A stretch of 64,000 nt of DNA from Notospermus geniculatus (GCA_002633025.1 NMRB01001413.1:48742-112741), one strand, 5' to 3'; shown: positions 1 through 10,052, counted from the first letter of the stretch. Notes: generated from the letters alone by a model not told the origin. Numbers and translations are program-made.

Positions 1-11
1 TAGGCTACAAT

Positions 12-144
12 TCGTCAACCGAGAATTAACTGGGTCTATCTGCATTTTTTACTTGACCCTAACTTCCTGTGCTTATAAGGGACTAAAACCACAGGGAATT
101 TGGGTCAAGCTAAAAATGCAGTTAGACCCTGTTAATTGACGACA
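12..144. repeat. Short foldback (MITE-like) element
   Basis: The two arms are inverted copies: the left arm runs through CGTCAAC, AATTAACTGGGTCT and ACTTGACCC, and the right arm returns GGGTCAAG, AGACCCTGTTAATT and TTGACG. The centre (about 60-105) is unpaired. No coding capacity. The size and structure fit a non-autonomous DNA element. The flank is too short to define a target duplication. Confidence 0.6.
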
Positions 145-494
145 TGTACCAAACATGGCTAGTCCGTCGCTTCTTTTAGCTTCTTGTCTATTCCAGTCTA
201 CAATAACTACCAATGTCACTCAGCAGTGATAAATTACATTGTGGTTCGTCATTTATTACCGTGGTCCCCAATGTGCTGTACGTCATAACATGTAGGTTCC
301 CCGTTTTACATTTTATAATGTTGAGACTTCACTAAATCATATATTGACACTTTATTGGAACTTGTGTGTTGGGTGCGACTTCACATGACGATGAAGGGTC
401 TTCCAAGCATGGCGCACACGAGCGATTTTTCGAGCAATTTTCTAGGCGACCGACCTTGCGACCACAGCAGCGACTGAACAAATTTTTAGTTTTT
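145..494. other. Intergenic sequence, one partial repeat
   Basis: No gene seen. Bases 406-480 resemble one end of the larger foldback at 12,065-12,503: both share AAGCATGGCGCACAC followed by a GCGATTTTTCG-like stretch and GCGACC words. The copy here is one arm only. The rest is AT-rich and featureless. Confidence 0.45.
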
Positions 495-785
495 TTAGTT
501 TTTGTTGACTCGTTTGTGACAAATGCTTCCTTGGAAGATCAGTGAATGCTCCATAAACCTCGCATACAGGTACTGCTCCACGACGGGTACACTACCGATC
601 ACCGCCAGACAGTACATGAACAGCACCGGTTCTATCACGACTTTACGCTTTGGGACGATGATGTGAGGAAATCCAGGTACCGTAGTGGAGTCCAGACCGA
701 CCGGCGGTGAGGGAAGATTTGGATCCACATCCACATCTCTCCTGTCTACCTCCTTTAAGAGTGGCTCGAGTTCTTTATTCATTGT
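495..785 (-). CDS. SLC46-type transporter, N-terminal exon (partial)
   Basis: The minus-strand frame opens with an ATG at 785; an in-frame ATG further out at 863 is less likely because that stretch looks non-coding. The product starts MNKELEPLLKE, an acidic cytoplasmic head with an EPLL dileucine-like motif. Then comes a proline-rich stretch and a basic VPKRK segment directly before a hydrophobic helix beginning VVIEPVLFMYCLAVIG and ending near EQYLYARF. This is the first membrane helix pattern of the SLC46 family (proton-coupled folate transporter relatives), where a (I/V)xxEPVxFLxM helix is followed by QYLYxRF. A possible splice donor (AG|GTTTAT on the minus strand) lies at about 558, right after YAR; the frame otherwise stops at 495. 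Later exons would lie left of the window. The family call rests on one helix, so other MFS transporters are possible. Confidence 0.55.
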   Translation of the reverse strand, partial: TMNKELEPLLKEVDRRDVDVDPNLPSPPVGLDSTTVPGFPHIIVPKRKVVIEPVLFMYCLAVIGSVPVVEQYLYARFMEHSLIFQGSICHKRVNKN

Positions 786-1070
786 GTCGCGCTGTGCGTG
801 GACCGAAAACACACTGTGGGAACTGGTTCCTGGAACAAAAATACAACTTCCAGAACTTAGCAAATTTTCGACCCCAACCGGGGTGTTCTTCAGGCTGGCA
901 CTTTTCCAGCCTTACAACGACAGCTGCACCATCGACACGCCGCTATTTGGCCACCCACCATCCCGACCTGCCCTTAATGCTAGAGTGGATCGAGGAGGGT
1001 TCGGTTATTTTTCCCCGTTTTTACTCGGGCCAGTTCAGTTGGCCGCGCGAGTCTCGGGAAGGTGGGGTAT

Positions 1071-1167
1071 AAAGGCCCGTCTACACGATCATACATCTGT
1101 TCAAAACATCATCACACATTTGTATGATGATGTTCATGGACAGATGTATGATCGTGTAGACCGTTTT
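1071..1167. repeat. Palindromic MITE, 97 bp
   Basis: Near-perfect palindrome. The left arm AAAGGCCCGTCTACACGATC returns at the right end as its reverse complement, and the middle holds paired ATGATGATGTT/ATCATCATAC words. A second member of the family lies at 36,286-36,385 with the same GGCCC(A/G)TxTA(A/C)ACGATCATAC arm. Confidence 0.75.
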
Positions 1168-1630
1168 CCCTGTCGTTTGTGGAGTGTAGCGTGGCGGCCG
1201 GAGCGACACAACGACTGGGTCCCGAGTCTAGTCGCCAGTTGCTCAGCGGCGACTAGTTGTCTCCAGTCGCAACTGTGATGTACGCCAGCCTTTACACTAG
1301 GAATATCATGCTTGATCGAAGTCGTGAAGCAGGCTATACTTACAGACCGTTACAGTGTGCTGTAGAAAGTTGAAATGATCATGGAAACTTCGTCGTTCTG
1401 ATCTTTCTTCCTGGTTCTGAATGAGGAGTCTCATGATTTAATGACAGCATCACGGGACAGTTCAATCAAGTTTTGAATAACTGGGTCGCAGTTAATGGAA
1501 AATATGTGATGGTTGTGTTGTCGATACATGACTAGGAATCGGTGATCGAAGAGCTTCCCATAATCCAGCCGATGACATGGACATGTAACAAAGGGCGTAG
1601 GCTGCTCTGAGCCTTGGGGGGGGGGGGGCC
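1168..1630. other. Intergenic sequence, no gene seen
   Basis: Nothing recognised on either strand. It ends in a run of about 14 G residues directly before the single N at 1631, which looks like a gap-closure point. Confidence 0.4.
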
Positions 1631-1963
1631 NGGCACATTTTTGTGAAAGCGGAACTCCTCCTGCAGTGGAAGCATGACATTTTACAGTATCTGTCTATTG
1701 AAATTTAGAATTGGGAATACCACTCTTCCTTCTGTTGTTTCTAGAAATTTGGGACTTGGAGGTATGCAAATGTGTGATTTGTGCGATCTAGGTCATCCGG
1801 GGGATGAATTTCATTATATTTTCCAATGTACCTTCTTTCATGACCTTAGGAGTCAGTCCCTTACTCGGTATTTCAGGCACAATCCAAATGTTTTGAAATT
1901 TCAAGAGCTTTTTCAACTGGGTAACCAAAAGAAATTGTCAAATGTAGCACGCAATGTAAAGAG

Positions 1964-2090
1964 TAGGGAGGTTTCGCAAGCGCCCGGTTACTATAGGCCA
2001 CACGACGACGTTTATGTATTGTTTGGGTATAGCCACACAATAGATAAACGCCGTCGTAGGGCCTAACCGGGCGCTTGCGAAACCTCCCTA
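1964..2090. repeat. GGGAGGTTTCGC palindromic MITE, copy 1, TA-flanked
   Basis: A 123-bp almost perfect palindrome (1,966-2,088) beginning GGGAGGTTTCGCAAGCGCCC and ending with the reverse complement. It is flanked by TA on both sides, which suits a Tc1/mariner-like non-autonomous element. It interrupts the LINE reading frame. Other copies: 3,279-3,396, 8,521-8,638, 16,437-16,554, and a half copy at 9,892-9,946. Confidence 0.85.
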
Positions 2091-2250
2091 ATAATCCTTC
2101 GTACTTTTACTTCCGGAATTTAACCTGAGCTGTTACTTCATTATTGTGTATAGGCCTATATTGGTATAGGGCATTGCATCCGTCATTTTTCTAACTTCTG
2201 TGTGTCATATCCGCCATGTGTATTTTGTTACTTACATCCTCTTGTACCAC

Positions 2251-2629
2251 TTAAAGGGACTAGGAAAATTTTTTCAAGCTTCGGTTAATGCTAGTATTTC
2301 ATGATAAATTCCCACCGTCAATTCACTTTTTCAATTGACTGTTAATTACTGGCACCCAGACAAATCAGTTATCACCACACCATGGAGCATTCACCACGTC
2401 ACTGGGAACCTAATCAACATAATAGAGTACAAGCTCGCTCCATACAAAACATACAGCGAGAGGTTCCCAGTGACGTGGTGAATTATCCATGGTGTGGTGA
2501 TGACTGATTTGTCTGCGTGCCAGTAATTAACACTTAATTGAAAAAGTGAATTGACGGTGGGAATTTATCATGAAAGACTAGCATTTTGTAATAACCGAAG
2601 CTTGAAAAAAATTTTCCTAGTCCCTTTAA
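2251..2629. repeat. TTAA-flanked palindromic MITE (piggyBac/Kolobok-like)
   Basis: A 379-bp foldback. It begins TTAAAGGGACTAGGAAAATT and ends with the reverse complement. Joining the flanks at one TTAA restores a plausible LINE 3' UTR (CCACTTAAGGTGG). TTAA target duplications are known for piggyBac and Kolobok elements; the superfamily cannot be settled without a transposase. Confidence 0.8.
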
Positions 2630-2650
2630 GGTGGTTTGAGTGAATAAAGT

Positions 2651-2691
2651 GAATTGAATTGAATTGAATTGAATTGAATTGAATTGAATTA
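2651..2691 (+). repeat. (GAATT)n LINE tail
   Basis: About eight copies of a 5-base unit directly after the LINE 3' UTR. Simple-sequence tails like this mark the 3' ends of CR1/L2-like LINEs. Confidence 0.8.
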
Positions 2692-2741
2692 GCGCAGGAT
2701 AGGAAAGGAATACTATACCCCTTTAAAGGGACTATATAGGC

Positions 2742-2815
2742 AGCTTTATGCAGGGGCGTCGGCTGGGGGGGGGGGGGGGNGCAGCTTTATGCAGGGGCGT
2801 CGGCTGGGGGGGTGC
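2742..2815. other. Assembly break: duplicated ends around an N
   Basis: The word GCAGCTTTATGCAGGGG followed by CGTCGGCTGGGGGG occurs at 2,741-2,779 and again right after the N at 2,780. A run of 15 G residues precedes the N. This looks like two overlapping contig ends that were not merged. Confidence 0.7.
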
Positions 2816-2929
2816 ACCTTCCCACAGCAATAAGAGACTGAGTCCCGCTCTTCGTGAGCAGAAAAAAAATCAACCCTGTAATCGTGTAAATTTTGGCCAA
2901 GAATAGCACTGAAATCACGTCTCAGAGCA

Positions 2930-3605
2930 TCTGGATTCCAAAATTTTCGAGCACACCTTTATTACTACTACTCTCCAGAGCTCTATTTAATGAGAAAGGC
3001 AGTGACAACAAATATTCTTGCAGTTTAAAAGACGTCTTGAATAATCTATAATTACTACACTTCTCATTTTCATAAATTGATGATAACCAGGATTGCTTAA
3101 ATTGATCGGATAACCTTACTCTCTTTTAACCACCGGGTATTTGGGAAAGCCTCAGAGTCCCATATATACGAAAGGCCGCATTCATCAAAAATATTTTTCA
3201 TCTTCGCACACCACTTAGAAATTATAAACCCTTTTTCATGCAGTTCCCGACATATACGATAAAACAAATGGGACATTAGAGAGCTTTCGCAACCGCCCGG
3301 TTAGGCCCTACGACGACGTTTATCTATTGTGTGAGTCTACCCGAACAATAGATAAACGTCGTCGTTGGGCCTAACCGGACAGTTGCGAAAGCTCTCTAAT
3401 TTACCTTCTCCAGTTACTAAATTGGCCCAGTAGCCCACCATACGCAGTTTAACAAAAATTGACAAAGGCAAAAGACCTAACTCCCCTCTCACCATCACCG
3501 TGGGTGTCTGCCTCCGCAGACCTAGAATTAATTTACAGTATTTTACCTGTAACTTGTCTAGAGCAGAAACATTTTCGTAACCCCAGACTTCGCTGCGGGG
3601 CGAAG
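2930..3605 (-). pseudogene. LINE ORF2 fragment, region after RT, minus strand
   Basis: Read on the minus strand from 3,605, the frame gives EVWGYENVSALDKLQ, KYCKLILGLRR, GELGLLPLSIFVKLRM and GYWANLV. This is the characteristic thumb/post-RT region of L2/CR1-like LINEs (SEVWG...KxCKxILG...GELG). A MITE at 3,279-3,396 interrupts it. Beyond the MITE, coding continues (ICRELHEKGF, WCAKMKNIF, FKTSFKLQEYLLSLPFSLNRAL) with one frame change near 3,095, then fades near 2,930. The 5' side is cut by the inverted-repeat element starting at 3,614. It ends just before the residues with which the plus-strand fragment at 1,674 begins. Confidence 0.7.
3277..3398. repeat. GGGAGGTTTCGC-family palindromic MITE, copy 2
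   Basis: 118-bp palindrome (3,279-3,396) with divergent ends GAGAGCTTTCGC, flanked by TA. The interior is like copy 1: CCGCCCGGTTAGGCCCTACG and the reverse. It is inserted in the antisense LINE fragment. Confidence 0.8.
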
Positions 3606-3613
3606 GGTAAGAC

Positions 3614-4638
3614 TACATGTACACCCTTAGTCAAAAATAAATGCCCAGCTAACTTTCCGGCATATCTCCATGAATATTTTTCATAGCCACTTTTTCTTTT
3701 CATACGCATAATCTAGGGCCACTGGGACACCTTTTAAGACCATAAAACTTGAAATCATTACACAACTGTGTTTTTGGCAAAAGTTTGAAATTTGGCCAAA
3801 AGATCATGGTTTTTTAATAATCACTTGTTCGGATTGAAACTGGCACTGTTTTGAAGCCAATCTGTTTCTTGACACATGAAAATTTTCGGAATGCTAAAAT
3901 TCCCATTTAAAGCAAAGTTACAGATGATTTTGTAAAATGGTTTTCCCAGTTCTTGCCATACAGGGTTTTAGCATTACCCAGTCGTGAATATTTATTAGCC
4001 TCTCAACCACAAAAGGAGCTACTGACATGGAGTAATAGCCCCCTTGTGAAATTATGGATCGTGTCTCTCACAATAGGCCAACTTGGTGACTGACACACCG
4101 GTGTAAGTTGCACTGGGTAATCGTGGTCAACTCCCATTGATGCAGGCCTTGTGACAGTCATAAACACCTGCGTAACCTGTTATTGGGATCAACATAAATG
4201 TTTGAATAGGCCCGGTTTGAATAGGCCTTCAATAGACTTACTGAATTAGGGCACGTGATCGGGGTATTGATAAAATGTGGCTTGGAGTCAACTGGAATTG
4301 CGGGGATTTTATTCCACAGAAAAATCATCATAAATCGTCACAAAGTTGCTCAATTTTGAATTTAAAAAAATTGTATTGTCCAGAAACAGACTGGCTTCAA
4401 ACCAGTGCCAGTTTCAACCCGAACAAGTGGGTATTAAAAAAACATGATATTTTGGCCAAATTTCAAACTTTTGCCAAAAACACAGTTGTGTAATGATTTC
4501 AAGTTTTATGGTGTTAAAAGGTGTCCTAGTGGCCCTAGATTATGCGTATGAAAAGAAAACGTGGCTATGAAAAACATTCATTGAGATATGCCGGAAAATT
4601 AGCTGGGCATTTATTATTGACTAAGGGTGTACATGTAC
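3614..4638. repeat. Long terminal-inverted-repeat element, about 1.0 kb
   Basis: About 280 bases at the left (TACATGTACACCCTTAGTCA onward) return inverted at 4,379-4,638 (TGACTAAGGGTGTACATGTA). Arms match with scattered substitutions through the ACACAACTGTGTTTTTGGC region. The spacer (about 3,900-4,375) has no coding capacity; the short frames inside are products of the inverted arms. A non-autonomous DNA element, inserted at the LINE fragment's 5' edge. Confidence 0.75.
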
Positions 4639-4697
4639 AGTATTGGAGAATGATGCAATCACCGCCTGTCGACAAAAAGGGACAATATCGTGGCCCT

Positions 4698-5074
4698 TTA
4701 AAGGGAGACATGCGAAAAATATTGCCCGGCGGGCACAAGTTGTCTGAGTTGTAGCGCCGTCTGTTAATACACGGTGACACTACGCTATATCACAGGCGCC
4801 TGTAGAGCTATCAGTGAGTTTTGAACACTTTTCTAACCAACGTATCTAAAAACACATCACGTATCTAAAAACACACCACGAGCTCATAAATTCGTGAGCT
4901 CGGGGTGTGTTTTTTTACAAACTAGTGTTTTTTGGTTAGATACGTGTTCTAAGCTCACTAATAGCTCTACAGGGGCCTGTGATAAAGTGTAGTGTCACCG
5001 TGTATTAACAGACGGCGCTACAACTCAGACAACTTGTGCCCGCCGGGCAATATTTTTCGCATGTCTCCCTTTAA
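4698..5074. repeat. TTAA-flanked palindromic MITE, second family
   Basis: 377-bp foldback beginning TTAAAGGGAGACATGCG and ending with the reverse complement at TTAA 5,071-5,074. Arms are over 100 bases (TTGCCCGGCGGGCACAAG is itself part of each arm). A secondary hairpin around GAGCTC lies at the centre. Only TTAAAGGGA is shared with the element at 2,251. Confidence 0.8.
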
Positions 5075-5593
5075 GGTTGAACGCAAATACATGTCCAACA
5101 AAATGCTGCAGGTGGCTTTTTTCTCTGACCAACTCTGCGTAGGTCAACGATTATCAGATTCTGGTTCTGTACAAAGCACCTTGTGATCAGTGGGTTACCA
5201 TAAGATACTCTGTCAAATGTCGCGGCGACGGATCCTTTTCAACCCACTCACGAATCCGCATACTTATTGTCTAATGATCGACTATCGATTAGGCTATCTT
5301 ATGACCTTTGCGGTCTTGATTGATTTGCCACCAATATAATCTTTTTGAGTTGAGACCAAATGTCAATCACATGTCAACCTGGAAGTAAACATGGCTGGAT
5401 AATGAACTATCGTTAGAAGACATTATGCGGTCATAATGGGTGCACCGAACCGCTGTCTCAAGTTGGGGTTTCCGATTTCCGATCTGATTTCGACCGGTGT
5501 AACGTTTGCTAGTGTTCCCAGATTTCAGTGTTTCCGTACTGAACTGACGGCTGGAAAGATCAAGACTTTTCAATAGGCGTTCAGCAAATTTTG
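5075..5593. other. Intergenic sequence, no gene seen
   Basis: No recognisable exon. Bases 5,494-5,545 (CCGGTGTAACGTTT, AGTGTT) resemble one arm of the element at 14,470-14,645. Confidence 0.35.
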
Positions 5594-6272
5594 GCCCGAT
5601 TCTACCTCAAACATGACCACCAGGCGGCCATCTTGGAAAATGGCATTTGGCCCATATCTCGTAAATTACTGTAACTAGAATGTTTTGACCTTGAAATTTT
5701 GTGTATGTACATGAAGGTACCCATGCGTAAAACAAACCCTTGTCGACTTCAGATATGGCTGCCAGTCGGCCATCTTGAAAACGGGACTTTAGCCAATATC
5801 TCATGAAGCCGGAAGAGCAGCTGGAATGTTATAAATTGTATGAATTGCACTTCAAAGTTCAATGCCACCAGGGCCGACCGCCACGAAACTACGATAGCAC
5901 TAACATGGCCTAACAGAGAAACTCTGTAATGGTAAAAGCTATTGCATGCCTCTCTGTTAGGCACTGTTAGTGATATCGGGGTTTCGTGACGGCCCGCCCA
6001 GGTCGCCATTGGCTCATGTCACCGAAACTAGCAGCTAGAATGTTTTTACCCTGCAATGATGAATCTTATATAAATGCAGCAAATTCCAGTCGGATTGGAA
6101 TTTAAATATGGCCACCAGTCGTCCATCTTAAAATGTACTTTGGCTCATATCATGAACATTACCACAAAGAATATTCTTACTGGTATGATCTTTTCCAAGA
6201 ACATTTCGACTTGGCACTTTTTATTCGTTCTTCTACCACACAGGTGAGCACATGGTCCTTGGACCATTTCAT
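5594..6272. repeat. CCATCTTG tandem array, AGCTCAC family, 5'-truncated
   Basis: Three to four imperfect units, each with (A/G)TGGCCACCAG-type and GGCCATCTTG words followed by ATATCTC and a CTxGAATGTT stretch. It ends with GGTGAGCACATGGTCC and GGACCATTTCAT, the same 3' end as the full element at 25,934-26,869. A smaller palindrome is nested at about 5,880-5,992: arms contain CACGAAAC, CACTAACA and CCTAACAGAG. Confidence 0.6.
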
Positions 6273-6610
6273 TACACTCAGGACCGTGTGCACCAACGAA
6301 GATTATCTTGAACTCAGGTTGAGCCACAGCTTTTCAATAGGAGCTGTCAGTGAGTTGACCAACAGGTGTTACTACGGCCCAATTCAATGCATATAGCGGA
6401 CCCATTCATTCTTGATCGAGCACCAATCATGTGGATTTTCCTGTGTATTGGTCCGCTAGAACTTTGCTGCCATCTTTTGGCAATACGCGCGGCTGACTGC
6501 TTTTAATGTTCAGGTTTGCCAGGGCACGAAATGCACGATGTGACAATGGAAAAGTTGTGGCTCAACCTGAGTTAAAATCTTCGTTGGTGCATACGGCCCG
6601 GCTCAGTGTA
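6272..6610. repeat. Foldback element with a nested unit
   Basis: GTGCACCAACGAAGAT and CTCAGGTTGAGCCACA at the left return inverted at 6,550-6,600. The interior 6,380-6,505 (GGACCAATACACAGGAAAAT on the minus strand) also occurs on the plus strand at 62,240-62,345 and 62,545-62,670, so it is a separate mobile unit. Confidence 0.6.
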
Positions 6611-7521
6611 TAGTATGATCCTTCCTAACTTCAACATAGGCAAAGTGCCAAGCTTGGAAATGTGCTAGTCAGTGGTAAATCCATGTCGCCATTACCACTT
6701 GAACAGCAACATTCCAAGGTTGTGTTCAGTCAACTGGTAAATACTGTAGTTTTTGGTTTGCGATTTAATCATTGTGTTCACTTTTTGGTGTCTGTTGCAT
6801 GGCTGTTGTAGCATGTGGGCGGTTTAGCAGAAAATAATCACGTTTTGTACGTTTTGTATGTCTGTTTGTACACAGAAATATCTGTTTTGGCACAAAAACA
6901 TATGTTTTACACTTACAAATACGTTTTGTGCACGTCTAATTTATGCGGACATAACCGCCCATAGTAGCACTTTGCCCCATGTTGAAGTTAGGGTGAATCA
7001 TCCGCAATGCGCTTTTTTCCGGCAGACCTCCACATGGGAGTACTTTCAACAAATTAATCGCAGCCGTCGGCGACGCATCTTCGCCACCGAAAGGTTCTTG
7101 TCTGGTCGGCGCAGGCTCCGTCCCTCTCCTCGATTGATCGATCCAATCTATGTATTGATCCACAGACGATGTATCTGTCACCCCTTCGCTTCTCTTGAGT
7201 GGAGTCGTCCGCGGCGCCGATCGGTAGACGCGCCGGGATCACCGTCAGAGACAAGCGGCAAGCGGGGATTTTTGATCGACGCATCACATGTTGCCTGAAA
7301 TCTGTTTACCTCAAATTCTTCACCGATTCTGACGCATCGATTCGGCATAATTCCACCGATATGGATATTATTTGAAAAGAAACCATCTGGATTTTTCTCA
7401 ATTTTGGATATTTTTGAGTGATTCGCATACGCGTACGGAATTTTTGGAGGATAGAGACCGTATTTTCCGAAATAAAGTGACAGAAGGATTTTCTGTTTCA
7501 TTCAAATTTTCGTGGCTGACC
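6611..7521. other. Sequence upstream of the scramblase-like exon
   Basis: 6,800-6,960 is T-rich with repeated CGTTTTGT/ACAAAAC words, bounded by GGGCGGTT and AACCGCCC. From about 7,060 the sequence becomes CpG-rich (CCGTCGGCGACGC, CGCGGCGCCGATCGG), as expected for a promoter and 5' UTR, but no TATA box or initiator can be assigned with confidence. Confidence 0.35.
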
Positions 7522-7768
7522 ATGGCGCATAAGGAGACTTTACTGAAACCGAGTGACGCGGTCGCTCCCATGTCCTCGCACCGCCACCATCACGGGTCCG
7601 GCGCTATCACCGAACAGCCCCACGCTCCACGACATCCGCGTATGAAGAAAAAGAGCCTCTCCTCGTTCGACCCGGCCCTCCATGCCCGGCCGGGGATACC
7701 CCGAGGCCTCGAATATCTTTCCACCCTTGACGGTATTAAGGTCTACCAGTACATGGACGTCGTACAAG
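7522..7768 (+). CDS. Phospholipid scramblase-like protein, first coding exon
   Basis: The ATG at 7,522 has a good context (GACCATGG). The product is MAHKETLLKPSDAVAP, then a histidine/serine/proline-rich cytoplasmic stretch, then GIPRGLEYLSTLDGIKVYQ. The block GLEYLxxLDxIxVxQ is the start of the scramblase fold in the PLSCR family (PPGLEYLxxIDxLxVxQ in vertebrate members), a calcium-dependent membrane protein that moves phospholipids between leaflets. The exon ends after VVQ with a clear donor, CAAG|GTAAGA, in phase 1. Later exons (cysteine-rich segment, C-terminal helix) are not seen, so they lie beyond other sequence or outside the window. A frame extends upstream to 7,372, but that part is probably 5' UTR. 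Only one exon supports the name. Confidence 0.6.
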
Positions 7769-8061
7769 GTAAGAGGTGGTATTTTGGTTTCTATAGTAAC
7801 CGCAGTCAACTTTGACATGAAAAAGTCTAAGAAAATGAAACGCCCCTTTGATCTTGAATGTCCCCTTCGTCCATTTAGAATCTTTGCACCATGTCAGGTG
7901 TAACAACTGAGAATGCCTCCGTTCTGCCTGTGACCGCTTTTATATTGTTTGGCGACACTCAAAAACAGAAAGACATCTTTACCAGTGCCTTCCCCATTGT
8001 TACGTCGCTGCTTACCGTCAATCTTTTGTTGAGAGGGATTGGCAAACGAGGGCAATGGAAA

Positions 8062-8450
8062 ATAGCCTTGGTTACACCTGTCCGAAAAAGCCCGGACTTT
8101 TCGAAACCAGGTGTGACAGGATGGAATCAAAGTACCCCGGAATCAAAGTCCGGTCCTATTGTTCAGCGAGGGATTAGAATACTAGTATATGGCTATGGGG
8201 ACATCGCCGTTCGAATATTAACCTTACAATAGCGGGCTATTGTTTGGCGGACTTGCATTCCTAGGACGTTGATTCCTGTCACATCTGACCTGGTCTGAAA
8301 TAAGCCCGGGTTTCTTGAGCATGTATGCGGCATGTATGAGTTTTAAAAGCCCGGGCTGTATTTAGACACGGCGATTCATAGGTGTAAACGCAAAAAGCCC
8401 GTTCTGAGCCCGGACTTTTATGTAGTCTAAACAAGGCTAATATTACACCT
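8062..8450. repeat. Imperfect foldback element
   Basis: AGCCTTGGTTACACCTGTCC with AAAAGCCCGGAC at the left returns loosely at 8,384-8,450, read inverted as AGCCTTGTTTAGAC and AAAGTCCGGGCT. A second inner pair (AACCAGGTGTGACAGGA and TCCTGTCACATCTGACC) lies at 8,104 and 8,275. No coding function seen. Confidence 0.5.
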
Positions 8451-8518
8451 TTATTACGTTTCTAAAATATTCGTTTTGGCCAGCGTATTACTGTTTCCCC
8501 TCATTGTATGCAGTACAC

Positions 8519-8640
8519 TAGGGAGGTTTCGCAAGCGCCCGGTTAGGCCGTACGACGACGTTTATCTATTGTTTGGGTATACCCACACAATAGATAAACG
8601 TCGTCGTACGGCCTAACCGGGCACTTGCGAAACCTCCCTA
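8519..8640. repeat. GGGAGGTTTCGC palindromic MITE, copy 3
   Basis: 118-bp palindrome (8,521-8,638), flanked by TA at 8,519 and 8,639. The arms differ at about one position. This is the cleanest copy in the window. Confidence 0.85.
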
Positions 8641-8691
8641 CTGTGAAACTAAAGTCGGTGACAGATTTCTCTTCTCCTATTGAAAAGTCAC

Positions 8692-9478
8692 GGTCTTTCT
8701 ACATGTAGCTGTCTTTTGTATCAAAACCCTGAGATTTGGGAACACAAAGACCAGCCTCAATCCACGCCACTGCAGCCACCACCCAGTGGCATGGATGCCA
8801 TTCTCTTGCTTGTCAGGGAATTTGCATTGGTTGCTCTTTTCAGTCACTGCATGAATTGATAGAGTGCATTTTTCAGCAAGGACATTAGGAGCAGTTTATT
8901 ATCTTCTTTCAATCGTGCAATGGGTACATTGCCTTCAACATAAATCAGTGCTGTTCGTTCCATCCGAAAAGTAATGTCTTCGATAAATCGTGATATATGG
9001 CTAATTCAGGGTTAGGGATCAACGCGAATGGTCTTTCTAGCTGTCTTTTGTATCGAAACCCTGTGATTTGGGAACACAAAGACCAGCCTCAATCCACGCC
9101 ACTGCAGCCACCACCCAGTGGCATGGATGCCATAATCTTGTTTGTCAGGGAATTTACTTCGCTTTTTTCAGTCCCTGCATGAATTGATAGAGTGTATTTT
9201 TCAGCAAGGACATTAGGAGCAGTTAATTGGGTCATATGAATAAAGACTAGCAAATGCTTTTACTTGAATTTTGCAATACAAATGCACTAGGCAATGCTGT
9301 ACAAATCTGAAGTAAAAGAATTTGCTAGTCTTTATTCATGTGACCCAATATCTTCTTTCAATCGTGCAATGGGTACATTGACTTCAACATAAATCAGTGC
9401 TGTTCGTTCCATCCGAAAAGTAATGTCTTCGATAAATAGTGATATATGGCTAGTTCAGGGTTAGGGATCAACGCGAAT
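8692..9478. repeat. Tandem duplication of about 340 bp, second copy split
   Basis: 8,692-9,030 is repeated at 9,031-9,478 (TAGCTGTCTTTTGTATC, CACCACCCAGTGGCATGG, GGTTAGGGATCAACGCGAAT in both). The second copy carries a foldback at about 9,224-9,352 with arms TTGGGTCA and ATGAATAAAGACTAGC; the first copy has the uninterrupted site GTTTATTATCTTC at about 8,895. The insertion therefore came after the duplication. Confidence 0.75.
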
Positions 9479-9645
9479 AGTCTCCTCGATGAAACACAAT
9501 TTATTGCGAGGTGTCAGAATTCATGAGGAAAGTATGTACATGTAAGAGGCTATTAGACCGCCATCTTTATTGGAAAGGTCCATAGGCTTACCTCCTTCAG
9601 TATAAAAGCATAGGCATGCATATTTTGATTCCTTCAAGTAGGCTA

Positions 9646-9889
9646 TAAGGCAAAGTGGGGTAATAGTAGCCCCTGGGTAATAGTAGCCCCTAGCAATTAC
9701 GGCACCATGTTTCTATCTGTTGGTAAAACATTTATGGGGTGTAAATCCCACAAGTTAGCTGTACATTGGGTCCCATTCTCCTGTACAAATCCCAGTTCTT
9801 GGGTCCAATGATAAGGTCAGTGTCCTGAGCTTTATCCAGGCTAGGGGCTACTATTACCCGGGGGCTACTATTACCCCACGTTGCCTTAC
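9646..9889. repeat. Foldback element with GGGGTAATAGTAGCCCC arms
   Basis: Terminal repeats TAAGGCAAAGTGGGG and GGGTAATAGTAGCCCC at the left return inverted at 9,838-9,889. The spacer is about 130 bases with no frame of note. Its right end touches the N at 9,891. Confidence 0.7.
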
Positions 9890-9891
9890 AN

Positions 9892-10052
9892 CACACAATT
9901 GATAAACATCGTCGTAGGGCCTAACCGGGCGCTTGCGAAACCTCCCTATTTTTGTACCGAAAACGCAATATAAAATCTGGTTAATGTGTAGTATGAAAAA
10001 TAACGTTGTCTTAAAGTTTTCGTTTATCGTTTGATTTCGAAACCTCCCTATT
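9892..10052. repeat. Two half-palindromes fused after an N
   Basis: 9,892-9,946 is only the right half of the GGGAGGTTTCGC MITE. 9,949-10,050 is only the right part of the related GGGAGGTTTCGAAATC element seen whole at 53,963-54,112 (CAATATAAAATCTGGT, GTAGTATGAAAAATAACG, CGAAACCTCCC). The missing left halves are best explained by nested insertion plus an assembly break at 9,891. Confidence 0.65.

Larger units (their letters stand above)
1674..2691 (+). pseudogene. LINE 3' end: RT C-terminus, 3' UTR and tail
   Basis: The open frame from 1,674 gives a protein piece with LLKFRIGNTTLP followed by CDLC, nine residues, H, four residues, C. This is the C-terminal zinc-finger-like region typical of CR1/L2/RTE-like non-LTR retrotransposon ORF2 proteins (the GDEFHYIFQC type). 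At 1,966 the frame runs into a palindromic MITE; without it the frame continues a few codons and ends in the LINE 3' UTR. A second MITE (2,251-2,629) sits in the UTR, and the element ends with GAATAAAGT plus an eight-fold GAATT tail, the usual microsatellite-like LINE 3' end. The 5' part is absent: sequence left of about 1,670 meets the poly-G/N break at 1,617-1,631. A piece of the same kind of LINE, carrying the residues just upstream, lies inverted at 2,930-3,605. Confidence 0.75.

Noticed and set aside
685-1278. 197-codon plus-strand frame
   Set aside because: It lies opposite the SLC46-like exon and then runs through a palindromic MITE; no family signature.
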